DNA from: Branchipolynoe longqiensis
Lineage: Eukaryota > Annelida > Polychaeta > Phyllodocida > Polynoidae
Direction: 5' to 3'
Assembly: GCA_030323885.1 (NCBI GenBank)
Contig: CM059198.1
Span: forward strand, 61,716,917 to 61,780,916
DNA: 64,000 nt
The notes under the pieces were generated by a model, which saw nothing but the letters and a program-made list of their open reading frames with translations, was not told where the DNA came from and ran no database searches. This document shows, piece by piece, positions 30,668 through 39,909 of the stretch (position 1 is the stretch's first letter; the number at the start of each line of letters is the position of its first letter). Both the position numbers and the translations under genes were made by a program.

Positions 30668-31833
30668 ATGTCAGAAGCTAACAAATCACAATCTGAGATG
30701 AAATCTGGTTGTCGCCCTCAAACATCTCTCTCCACAACAAGTGCACAATACACCATCGTAATAAACAGAGACAATGCAACCTCACAGCAAGTGCTCAGTT
30801 CCGGGGCAGGTTGCGACCCTGTCATCTGCGCCTGTGCCCGGGCGATCTGGTTGTTTGCCGCACGAAGGAGTACCGACATTCTTGTCCGACACAAACCAGG
30901 AAAGGACATCATTCTCCTGATGCTCGAAGTCGTATGTGTTTCGACTTGCGTGCAAGGAGTCTAGCCCAGAGACTTGTTGCTGAGGCCGACCTGGAATCGG
31001 TGATTGTGACACATGACAATGCTTTGACCCCTAACCAGTAACCTGGGATCGATATTTAAATTTTTTGCCTTCTCTCCCCAGGTTACTCACAACATCACCA
31101 TCAGCAGCTTCTTGATGCCATTAAGGCGGGGCTGGCGATTGGGACCTGGAGGAATAAGGCAGCCCAGGCAAGGGAATACTACATTTATATGCAAGAACAC
31201 CACGCAGACCCACTGCGATCATCGCAGTATCACGTTATGTCGTATCTAATACACCTCAAAGATCGACTTACATTACCAAGTGCCATATTGAACTACTGGT
31301 GCTAGCTACTATCATCACACACTCCTCCGACAGAGTAACCTGTTTCCTAAATTTGGCAGCTCTGGCCCTGGCCACTATCTTCGGGCCAAGGATGTGAGGA
31401 TAACCGCAGTGGGCATCAATGTCCGAGTCCGGTAATCAAAAACAATGCAAGTCATCGTCTCCAAGAGACATTTCTCGTTCCGGCGATACCTGGATCGCCC
31501 TACTGTCCATGTCAAGCGTGGAAGGATTACGTGTCCAGGACACCACTTCACCCCGATGGCCCTGCCTTCCTGACTACCAACGGATCACCTCTACGTGCAA
31601 CCGCGTTGCTTGACACCATATGACTGGCCCTGTCCGTGGCAGGTCATCCGGCCCCAGCGGCAATGACACTGCATAGTCTGAGACGAGGTGGTGCACAAGC
31701 CTGTGCTCTGCAACGATCGTCAATCAGCAACATCAAACACTTGGGTCATTGGACCACTGACGCGGTGCATGATTATGTACCAAGGCAGTCGGTTTCATCG
31801 GCTCCCAGGACACTTACTCTATTTTTTGGTTAA
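30668..31833 (+). pseudogene. tyrosine recombinase gene of YR element 2, decayed
   Basis: From 31082 a frame after a typical intron end (TTTTTTGCCTTCTCTCCCCAG) encodes a core-binding-domain-like stretch with AGLAIGTWRNKAAQAREYY and SYLIHLKDRL, stopping at TAG near 31301. After a deletion a frame with TLLRQSNLFPK supplies the first catalytic Arg, and a further frame has AWKDYV and PDGPAFLTTNGSPL. The last frame (31636-31833) has the HSLRRGGAQACAL box (31672), LGHWTTDAV and the Tyr in HDYVPR, ending Phe-Phe-Gly-stop. Frameshifts and at least two stops make it inactive. The frames at 30668-31041 just before the intron may be the 5' exon but carry no motif I recognise. It is the closest relative in the window of the ORF at 6881-7546. 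Confidence 0.75.
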
Positions 31834-31951
31834 GTGCCTGTAATCCTTGAAATATCTAAGGTCATCTCATCATGAAAGAGTAATGTAACAAGCTAAGATA
31901 GAAAGAATTAAAATTGCCACTTTATACTACTGTCTCGTTCTGTTTTCAATT
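31828..31951 (+). repeat. direct repeat B1 of YR element 2
   Basis: 124 bp, starting GGTTAAGTGCCTGTAATCC, whose GGT TAA are the last codon and stop of the recombinase, and ending TGTTTTCAATT. Confidence 0.9.
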
Positions 31952-32271
31952 GTCCATGATGTGCGCAACATGGGTAATTGAATGAACGAGACTGTGAATC
32001 TCAGTAGATTAGGGCACCATGGCGCCGACTATATTCTATTCTTAGAACTAATAACTTTGGCCGCTGATCGACGCGCCATCTACATGATACTTCTTGAACT
32101 ACGCAGTTAGATTAAAATCAGACTGGTGGCGACATCTATATTCACTTTTAGAACTAAAATGGCCACGCCACCTATAGTGATTTCCAGTCAAAGCCGATGA
32201 CGTGGCACTGGAGATATTCACTTCGACCAGACTTTTCAAACCGAGAGGACGTACTTCTGCCGCCCAGATTT
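31949..32271 (+). repeat. direct repeat A2 of YR element 2
   Basis: Copy of A1, with the core at 31955-31972, starting within the last bases of B1. Confidence 0.9.
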
Positions 32272-32309
32272 GCCGTCCCACCCACCCAACTAATATGATG
32301 TATCAATAG

Positions 32310-32433
32310 GGTTAAGTGCCTGTAATCCTTGAAATATCTAAGGTCATCTCATCATGAAAGAGTAATGTAACAAGCTAAGATAGAAAGAATTAAAATTGCC
32401 ACTTTATACTACTGTCTCGTTCTGTTTTCAATT
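32310..32433 (+). repeat. direct repeat B2 of YR element 2
   Basis: 124-bp copy of B1. The flank beyond it is AGGCAGATG. Confidence 0.9.
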
Positions 32434-32512
32434 AGGCAGATGTGCAGGTTACCACGTGTCTGTCAGTTCATTTGTTTGGGTTCTAAGTCCTAACAAGTAG
32501 GTCATATCAAAA

Positions 32513-32985
32513 TTTGTTTGTGTGTTGGAGTTTTACGTCCTACCAATATCTAAGGTCATTTCAGGACAGGTACTGACCTCTGACTGTACACTCTTGTATG
32601 GCAACTGAATAGTATTGTCCCACTGGGAGACCAGGCCGCTGGCATCATGGCCCAAATTTCCACTCAGTCACATTATCCTGGTTCTGAGCTAACCAGTCCT
32701 TGCCCTATCCTAGTAATGCTGAGCGCCAGGCTGGTAGCACCGAGTATAAATTGTGTAAGTCATTGGTTTGTCTCGGCTGGGATTATTATGAGTAAGGGCT
32801 GGTTGGCTCAGTGTCAGGATAATGTAACTGAGTGGGATATCAGGTCATGGTGCTGCCTTCCTGGTCTCCCCGTGGGGCATAACTACAAAGTTGCAATGAG
32901 TGTGCACTGTCACAAATCGGTACCTATCCTGATATTACCTTAGATGTTGATAGGACGTAAAACTCTAAAAGCCAACAACCGACCA
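32513..32985. mobile_element. two SINE-A pieces, antisense then sense
   Basis: 32513-32785 reads tail to head in antisense (GTTGGAGTTTTACGTCC ... GTTTGTCTCGGCTGGG). 32797-32985 is a sense body and tail (GGCTGGTTGGCTCAGTGTC ... AACAACCGACC). Confidence 0.8.
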
Positions 32986-33063
32986 AAATCTCACACACTG
33001 GCTAGGTCTGAATAACATGGGCCGACTTGTTATCCATACCCAAACATCTCATAGCAAACACCC

Positions 33064-33270
33064 CGTCCTGATAAGACCTTAGATGTTGCCAGAAGCTAAA
33101 ACTCTAACAAACAACCAACATAGCAAACACGACTTAATGCTTCTTCAGGGGCCTGGTCCCCCAAAGGGGCAGCACTATAAAGTCACCATGTGTGCGCATT
33201 GTCAAAAGTCGGTACCCGTCCTGATCTGACCGTAGATTTATCCAGGACGTAAAACTCCAACAACCAACCG
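33064..33270 (+). mobile_element. SINE-A 3' fragments, sense
   Basis: 33064-33120 is a tail only (GTCCTGATAAGACCTTAG..). 33148-33270 is body end and tail (GGCCTGGTCCCCCAAAGGGG ... CCAACAACCAACC). Confidence 0.75.
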
Positions 33271-33389
33271 TAGACAATACCAATACACCAGAACCTCTTG
33301 CACGACAAGCGGACGCCCTAACCATTAGTCAGAAGTGCCACAACACGCGATGGCTTCACAGCCATTGTTGTCCTGGTGAATGAAGGGTG

Positions 33390-34387
33390 TGGTTGTATGG
33401 CAAGTGTGGATGTGTGGACATGCGGGCGTGCGGATGTGTGGATGCGTGGACGTGTGTGAACATGTGGACGTGGGTATGTGTGTGCATGTGCATGTGCGCA
33501 TGTGTGCGTGGGAGCATGTGCGCTTGTGCATGTGTGCGCATGTGCGCGTGTGGGCATGTGGGCGTGTGGGCGTGTGGGCATGTGTGGGCGTGTGGGTGTG
33601 TGTGCGCTTGTGTGTGTGGACGTGTGGACGTGTGGGTATGTGTGTGTGGGCGTGTGGCATGTGGGCGTGTGGGTGCGTGTGGTCGTGTGGGCGTGTGGGG
33701 TGTGTGCGCGTGTGCGCGTGTGCGCTTTTGCGTGTGGACGTGTGGACGTGTGGACGTGTGGACGTGTGGACGTGTGGCCGTGTGGCCGTGTGGCCGTGTG
33801 GCCGTGTGGCCGTGTGGCCGCGTGGCCGCGTGGGCGCGTGGGCGCGTGGGCGCGTGTGCGCTAGTGCCCGTGTGCACGTGTGGGCGTGTGGGTGTATGGG
33901 CGCGCGCGCATGTGTGCCAGTGTGTGTGTGCACGTGTGGACCTCTGGATGTGTGGACATGTGTGTGTATGTGTGTGGGTGTGTACGCGTGTGTGTACGTG
34001 TATGTGTACGTATGTACGTGTGTACGTGTGTAAGTGTGTAAGTGTGTGTGTGCGTGTGTGCGTGTGTGCGTGTGTGCATGTATGCATGTGTGTGCGTGTA
34101 TGCATGTGTGTGCATGTGTGTGTGCACATGTGTGTGTGCATGTGTGCATGTGTGTGTGCGTGTGTGCTTGTGTGTGTGCGTGTGTGTGTGCGCGTGTGCA
34201 TGTGGGCGTGTGTGCATGTGGGTGGGTGGTTGTGTGAGCGTGTGGGCGTGTGGGCATATGGGTGTGTGGGCATGTGCACATGTAGACGTGTAGATGTGTA
34301 GGCGTGTGCATCTGTGTGCATCTGTGCATGTCTGTGTGGATGTGTGGACGGGTGGACGTGTGGATATGTGGACGTGTGGACGTGTGT
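33390..34387. repeat. 1-kb GTGTGG/GTGTGC-rich array with strand bias
   Basis: Hexamer-type words GTGTGG, ACGTGT, GCGTGT and GCATGT alternate, with almost all G on the plus strand and C on the minus strand. Sub-blocks such as (GGACGTGTGGAC)n near 33736 and (GGCCGTGTGGCC)n near 33775 are homogeneous. Open frames of 375, 347 and 304 codons on both strands consist of TH/PH or VW/CV repeats and are not genes. Confidence 0.95.
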
Positions 34388-34582
34388 AAGATAGGACAAG
34401 GACTGGCTAGCACAGTATCGGGATAATGTGACTGTGTGGGATATCGGGCCATGGTACTGTCTGCCTGGTCTCCCAGTAGGGAAACACTATAAAGTCGCCA
34501 TGAGCCTCACTGTCACAAGTCAGTACCCTTCCTGACATGACCTTAGATGTTGCTAGGATGCAAAACAACAACACACATCCAC
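34388..34582 (+). mobile_element. SINE-A, sense, 3' part
   Basis: AAGATAGGACAAGGACTGGC ... TGCAAAACAACAACACAC. Its upstream part is replaced by the GT-rich array. Confidence 0.8.
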
Positions 34583-34768
34583 AATCCACACCGACCGACA
34601 CCCAGACATACACTCACACCCCACATCTACGCCCACACCTCACTCTCACTCCTACACCCCACATGCCCATACCCCACACATATACCCCACACTCATACCT
34701 CATACTGAACAATTGTTCGCCCACGGCAGGTGTTTGCCAAACACATGTGTCGCTGAATTCAGGTTGAT

Positions 34769-35235
34769 ACCAGACGGTATAGCCGAATGAGTTGAGCGTC
34801 AGTTTCCCATATTAGTAGATCGTGGGAATCGAGCCCACAGGTTCGAACCATGGTCGACTCAAACCAATGACTTAGAAATTGACATCTGTCACTTCCTAGC
34901 CAGGCGCTCGGCATTATTAGGATAGGGCAAGGACTGGTTGGGTCAGCATAAGGATAATCTGACTGAGTAAGATAACAGGTTATGGTGCTGGCGGCCTGGT
35001 CTCCCAGTGGGGCAGCACTATAAAGTCACCATGAGTGTGCACTGTCACAAGTCGGTACCCGTCCTGAGGCTGTGAGAATGTGACTGAGTGCGGTATCAGG
35101 TTATGGTGTTGGTGGCCTGGTCTCCCAATGGGGCAGCACTATAAAGCCACCGTTAGTGTGCACTCTTAGAAGTCAGTATATGTCATGATGTGACCTTAGA
35201 TGTTGCAAGGACGTAAAACCCCAACAACCAACTAA
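34769..35235 (+). mobile_element. SINE-A, sense, with duplicated 3' half
   Basis: The head starts CCAGACGGTATAGCCGAATG. The segment from GTGACTGAGTG to the tail appears twice (about 34950-35068 and 35076-35225). Confidence 0.85.
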
Positions 35236-35364
35236 CTACTGTAGTGGTAACAACAATCTACAAGGTAGTGCTACTCCCGTCAGGCTTCGGTGAACACAAT
35301 CACATATATTCTATTGACACATATAGACCTATTTCATATGATGTCAGCATGGGTATTTAGGTCA

Positions 35365-35861
35365 GTGCGTGCACTGCTTGGCTGCAGGGTGGCACAGGGT
35401 CACATTACAAACTCAATGACTATGAGCAATCTTCATACAGAAAAAGTGAAATATATCTAAAACCACACCACCTAGAAATAAACAGCTTGGCAGACAAACG
35501 GATAACATGCTTAACAAACAGATTATATTAAATTTATAAGGTTTACCTTCTGGATTTCTATTGATTTTTAATCAAACTAACGTTTTGCACTGCGCATATC
35601 GGCAAACCCAATGCATTGGCAATGGCCATGAGCAATCTTCTTACAGAAAAGGTCAAATATATCCAAAACCACACCACCTAGAAACAAACTGCTTCTCCCA
35701 CAAACAGATAACATGCTTAACAAACAGATAATAATAAATTTATACGGTTTGGGTTCTGGATTTCTATTAATTTTGAATAAAATTCACGTTTTGCACTGCG
35801 CATATCGACAAACTGAATGGCAGTGTGCCTGCTTTCTGCAGCCAAGCAGCGCGCGCATACA
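35365..35861. mobile_element. putative MITE with internal tandem duplication
   Basis: Inverted ends GCACTGCTTGGCTGCAG (35371) and CTGCAGCCAAGCAGCGC (35837) enclose two tandem copies of a unit of about 205 bp (35415-35620 and 35621-35825, from CAATGACTATGAGCAATC to TTGCACTGCGCATATCG). No ORF. No target duplication identified. Confidence 0.6.
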
Positions 35862-35961
35862 CGATGTTTGTAAACATTGAAAGCGGTCTATGCACACCGT
35901 ACTAACTGTCTCTGTAGGGCTGCTTTGTTGTAGTTTCATGGTCGGGTATACTCCGATGCTG

Positions 35962-36284
35962 ACAGTGGCCGAATGAGTAGAGCGTCCGTCTCCTGTTTTG
36001 GGAGATCGGCAGATTCGAACCCATGAGATCGTGGGTTCGAATCCTGGTCGAGTCACACCAATGACTTAAAAATTGATAGTTGTTGCTTCCTAGCCTGGCG
36101 CTCGGCATTATCAGAATAGGGCAAGGACTGGTTGGCTTAGTGTCAAGATAATGTGACTGAGTGGGATATCAGGTCATGGTGCTGACAGCCTGGTTTCCCA
36201 ATGGGGCAGCACTATAAAGTTGCCATGGGTGCGCACTGTCACAAGTCGGTACCCGTCCTGATATGACCTTATATGTTGCTAGTA
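35962..36284 (+). mobile_element. SINE-A, sense, tail lost
   Basis: GTGGCCGAATGAGTAGAGCG to CTTATATGTTGCTAGTAC. The B-box region is doubled (GATTCGAACCC and GGGTTCGAATCC). Confidence 0.85.
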
Positions 36285-36424
36285 CAGACCAATGCTGAAA
36301 TGGGCGTCTCCATAGTTACCACACCTATGCACACAGGGACCTGTGTGTTTTGGGGTGTGGATGTTGGTTCGGGAGGGAAGCACGGGGTGCGTGTGGCGGG
36401 TGTGTGTGGGTGTGTGACGAGTGT

Positions 36425-36808
36425 GGGTGTGGAGGAGTGTGGTTGTTGGTTGGTTGGTTGGTTGGTTGGTTGTTGGAGTTTTGCATCCTGACACCATCTA
36501 AGGTCATATCAGGATGGGTACCGACTATTGACAGTGCGCTCTCATGATGACTTTATCTGTTTATAGTGCTGCCCTACTGGGAAATCAGGCTGCTGGCTCC
36601 ATGACCCGATATCCCATGCAGTCACATTATCCTGATACTGCGCTGACCAGACCTTGCCCTATCCTAGTAATGCAGAGCAGCAGGTTAGGAAGCGACAAGT
36701 GTCAAGTCTGGACGTCATTGGTTTGACTCAGCCAGATTTGAACACCAGGGGTTCGAATCTCACGACCTGCTAAACGGTAGGTGGACGCTCAACACGCTCG
36801 GCCATCCC
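36425..36808 (-). mobile_element. SINE-A, antisense, with (GGTT)n tail
   Basis: (GGTT)n at 36452-36476, then GTTGGAGTTTTGCATCCTG to the inverted head (CGCTCGGCCATCCCC). Confidence 0.85.
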
Positions 36809-37116
36809 CTTTTCAGATTTGACATTGTTTTTATAAAGAATAGAACATGAATAGCTTTTCACAGCACACTGCCGTCCCCAAACCTCGAAGATCTAGGCAG
36901 CAATGCTTGAGTATCATGATTGTAGTCTCCTAACAGAGGGATATAAAATAGTATTCCCATTTTCTAAAATGGAATGTTTTTGGTGTTTTTCTGTCGGTAT
37001 ATATATTTTTGTTGGGTTTTAATTTGTAGTTTTTAATTTTTTTTTGTAATTGCTTTTTGCTGATACTCTTTTAAATGGAGTGTGTGTGTGTGTTCTTTGG
37101 AAGGAATATCATTATT
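36809..37116. other. unassigned AT-rich stretch
   Basis: Non-coding, with a T-rich tract near 36990-37060 and a short (GT)n at 37080-37092. Confidence 0.3.
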
Positions 37117-37297
37117 GTCGTGGGGGTGATGAAAATGGGAAATATTGCGCCTGGAGCGGGACTCGAACCCACATCTCTTAGCATTTCGGGCCAGTGTGCT
37201 AACCATTACACCACCTCGGCTCGCTGATATCACCACACTATCCACGCCTACCTGTCTGTGTGGTTACTTGCCTGAGAGGTCAATGCAGACTACTACA
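37117..37297 (-). mobile_element. SINE family D, monomer, antisense
   Basis: TCGTGGGGGTGATGAAAATG, GCGGGACTCGAACCC and CTAACCATTACACCACC match the D half-unit. Confidence 0.8.
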
Positions 37298-37417
37298 CTA
37301 TCATACTTGGCACATCTATGTTTTAGTTCTGGTCTAAATCATCAGGTGGCGCCACTGGGGTTCTGAATGGAACTTCACCATTGGCTTATCACATCAGCCC
37401 ACGCTTTGTCAGGTGCT

Positions 37418-37998
37418 TGTTTGTATGTTTGGGCTTTGCATCCTAGCAACATCTAAGGTCATATCTGAATGAGTACATTTTAATGGTGACTTTATAGTGC
37501 CAGCCCATGGTCCACAACGTGTTCAGTGAAGGATGTGGTATGTGCTGTCCTCTCTGTGTGAAAGTGCATATAAAAGACCCCTTGCTGCTTATCGGAAAGA
37601 GTAGCCTATGTGGTGACACCTGGTTTCCTCCAAAGAAATATATACCAGACGGGATGGCCGAATGAGTTAGAGCGTCCGTCTCCCGTGTTGGTAGATCGTG
37701 GGGTCGTGGGTTCGAACCCTGGTCAAGTCAAACAAATGATTTAAAAATTGAATCAATTGTTGATACTTGTCGCTTCCTAGCCAGGCGCTCAGCATTATTA
37801 GGACAGGGTGAGGACTGGTTGGCTCAGTGTCAGGTTAATGTGACTGAATGGGATATCAGGTCATGGTGCTGGTGGCCTTGTCCCCCCAGTGGGGCAGCAC
37901 TATTAAGTCACCATGAGCATGCACTGTCACAATTCGGTATGCGTCCTGATATGATGTTTGATGTTGCCAGGATGTAAAACTCCAACAACCAACCACCT
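37418..37998. mobile_element. composite: SINE-A fragment, SINE-B fragment, full SINE-A
   Basis: 37418-37507 is an antisense SINE-A tail. 37507-37643 is a sense SINE-B middle (GGTCCACAACGTGTTCAG ... GGTTTCCTCCAAAGAAATATA). 37647-37998 is a full sense SINE-A (CAGACGGGATGGCCGAATG ... CTCCAACAACCAACC). Confidence 0.8.
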
Positions 37999-39577
37999 TC
38001 AAATAATTGAACAGGTGAGGGATGTGAGGGGAACCTCACCCTACCACCGGCATAAACACGCCAGGTACCAGCTTCAGTCCTGCTTCTGGTACCAACTGAC
38101 AGTAATTCGGAAGAGACCTATTAGACAAACAGATGCCTAAACATGCGGAGCCATAACAAATCAAATCATCTAAGTATATGAGACTGTCTCAAAGGGTGCT
38201 AAGCAATATGGGACAAAACTTTGTCCATTGTAACGATCAACATACTATCTGCTTATGCATATGCTCAGGATAAACTGATTTGTCTTTTACATGGTGTTTC
38301 ATAATCCCAATAGAATACATATTGATTTGAAGCAAATGTCCTTGTGTTTTCAGTGAAACCGTTTCTGTGCTGTTTTGTGTCAATCGTTACAATGGACAAC
38401 AAGAAAAAGAGTTATGACCTTTTGAGACAGGCTCATATACCATCTCCAGCTATAGTTTATGCTAAGCCAGGTTGATACATCCACAACCACTAGCAGTGTA
38501 TTAATTAGCTGATCAGGTCAGTATTAGGAATTAGAGTTGCCTAATCCATCGGTTTATAAATTGTGCCATTTTGTCTATGGGTGACCATTTTAACCAACTC
38601 TGCTTTTGATCGGAGTAGTTGTCATCATAATCAGACAATCACCAAAGCTTTGCGATGTTTGAAGTCAAAGCAAGCATAATAAGTATTGATTACACACCAG
38701 TTGAATCCAAGTCAAATATGCAATTCCTACAGAAACTAGGTCACATTTTCCTGTTGTATAACTCGTTATGCGAATATTATTTTGAAGGGAGTCCACCTGC
38801 ATTGCTTGTCTGCTATTATTTATTAACCTATATATATATATGCCTTTGTGTTGATATATGATCGATGGGGTGAATTAATATATCTGCAGGGCAGTAAGGG
38901 CGATATACGACTAAGTGTTATTATAATAAAACGGTGCCTGCGGGCCAACAGACTTATAAAGAGGATATACGAGGGAGGGCTATTATTGTGTAACTTTGTA
39001 CTTCGGGCCAGCTTCTCATGTGTGTATATACTTGATTTGACAATTGCTCATTAAACTGGGCTGGAGCGCCTTGGCTACCAGCTCAATGCTCCCAATACGG
39101 GGAGTTAAAGACTCAGGGAGGGTCACATGCGCATGTGCTGCCCCACTATCTGCCTCACTCGTGCAGAACTTTGAATTTAATAAAGTGGAGGTGCCTTTTA
39201 AGGAGGGTCCAGCCAGAGATAGCTCAACCAAACTAATTGTATTGTCTTCTCGCTTACGTAATAAATCAAATAATACCTGACAAAACTATCGAGTTTTGGG
39301 TACAATATCCCTCCCTTCAACAATTTGTTTTATTTATGGGTGCACCAGTATCTAAGTTAGATACACAGGTTCAAATCTAGATAGCTGTTTTGATTTTAAA
39401 AAGATTACGCTCTAATTAGATAATATAACTTTAATCCACCAACTATCGTTTGTGACCAGAACAAATGACAGAAGAAAATGAATGTGAATGTGTGAGTAAT
39501 GGTGATGTTTTATCATATCGACATCATGTCAAGAACAAAATAAAGACAACACATACAGGTTCATGAGATTCTGTTAT
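37999..39577. other. unassigned stretch downstream of the ACMSD gene
   Basis: I see no supported gene. Frames of 60-78 codons (for example 38655-38861 and 39044-39280) show no domain. A MITE-E scrap (GTGCACCAGTATCTAAGTTAG) is at 39340-39430. Confidence 0.35.
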
Positions 39578-39583
39578 TTTATT
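39578..39583 (-). promoter_or_regulatory. candidate polyadenylation signal of ACMSD
   Basis: AATAAA on the minus strand, 252 nt after the stop codon. It is the first clear hexamer I found on that strand, but a SINE-A (39607-39735) lies between, so use is uncertain. Confidence 0.35.
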
Positions 39584-39606
39584 GTCAATGCTGAATGCTA
39601 TATTTG

Positions 39607-39735
39607 CAGGCGGCCTGGTCTCCCAGTGGGACAGCACTATAAAGTCACTATGACTCCACACTGACACAAGTTGGTTCCTGGCCTGATACGACCTTAGATG
39701 TTGCCAGGATGTAAAACTCCAACAACCAACCAATA
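39607..39735 (+). mobile_element. SINE-A 3' part in the putative ACMSD 3' UTR
   Basis: GCGGCCTGGTCTCCCAGTGG to CTCCAACAACCAACC. It is antisense to the gene. Confidence 0.8.
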
Positions 39736-39834
39736 TTCCCGATAACTTCATTACAGAGCACATATGGAGATCATGGTTCCGCGAAGTAATCCTAGCTATG
39801 ACGTCATGGAGAGGGCAGATTTTGCTGAGGGGAG

Positions 39835-39909
39835 CTATAGTTTGGGCGGTTCAAACGCAGACCTGTCCAGTCCGAGAAAGTCGCACGCATTGCCAGCCAA
39901 GAGAGCATC
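39835..39909 (-). CDS. ACMSD: ACMSD exon 10 (terminal)
   Basis: After CTCCATACAG it encodes [16 protein letters not shown] and ends FEPPKL-TAG. The family's usual C-terminal helix (AGNA..FLGL) is present, and the tail is slightly longer than in the human protein. Confidence 0.95.
   Translation of the reverse strand, partial: DALLAGNACDFLGLDRSAFEPPKL

Larger units (their letters stand above)
28328..32433 (+). mobile_element. tyrosine-recombinase element 2 with split direct repeats
   Basis: Order: A1 (28328-28660), internal region 28661-31827, B1 (31828-31951), A2 (31949-32271), linker with CCCACCCACCCAACTAATA (32272-32309) and B2 (32310-32433). B1 and B2 are both 124 bp. A2 lacks about 10 bp present in A1. 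The internal part holds four copies of a GGCGGCCATGACAGCATGC motif (28845, 29033, 29295, 29517), a 100-bp duplication (30240-30345 and 30548-30640) and a decayed recombinase gene at its right end. I find no reverse transcriptase in its 4.1 kb. The layout equals that of element 1 although sequence and base composition differ. Confidence 0.85.

Noticed and set aside
33325..34452. 375-codon minus-strand ORF rich in Thr-His and Pro-His
   Set aside because: It lies entirely in a GT/CA-rich tandem array, and frames of similar length are open on both strands and in several phases.
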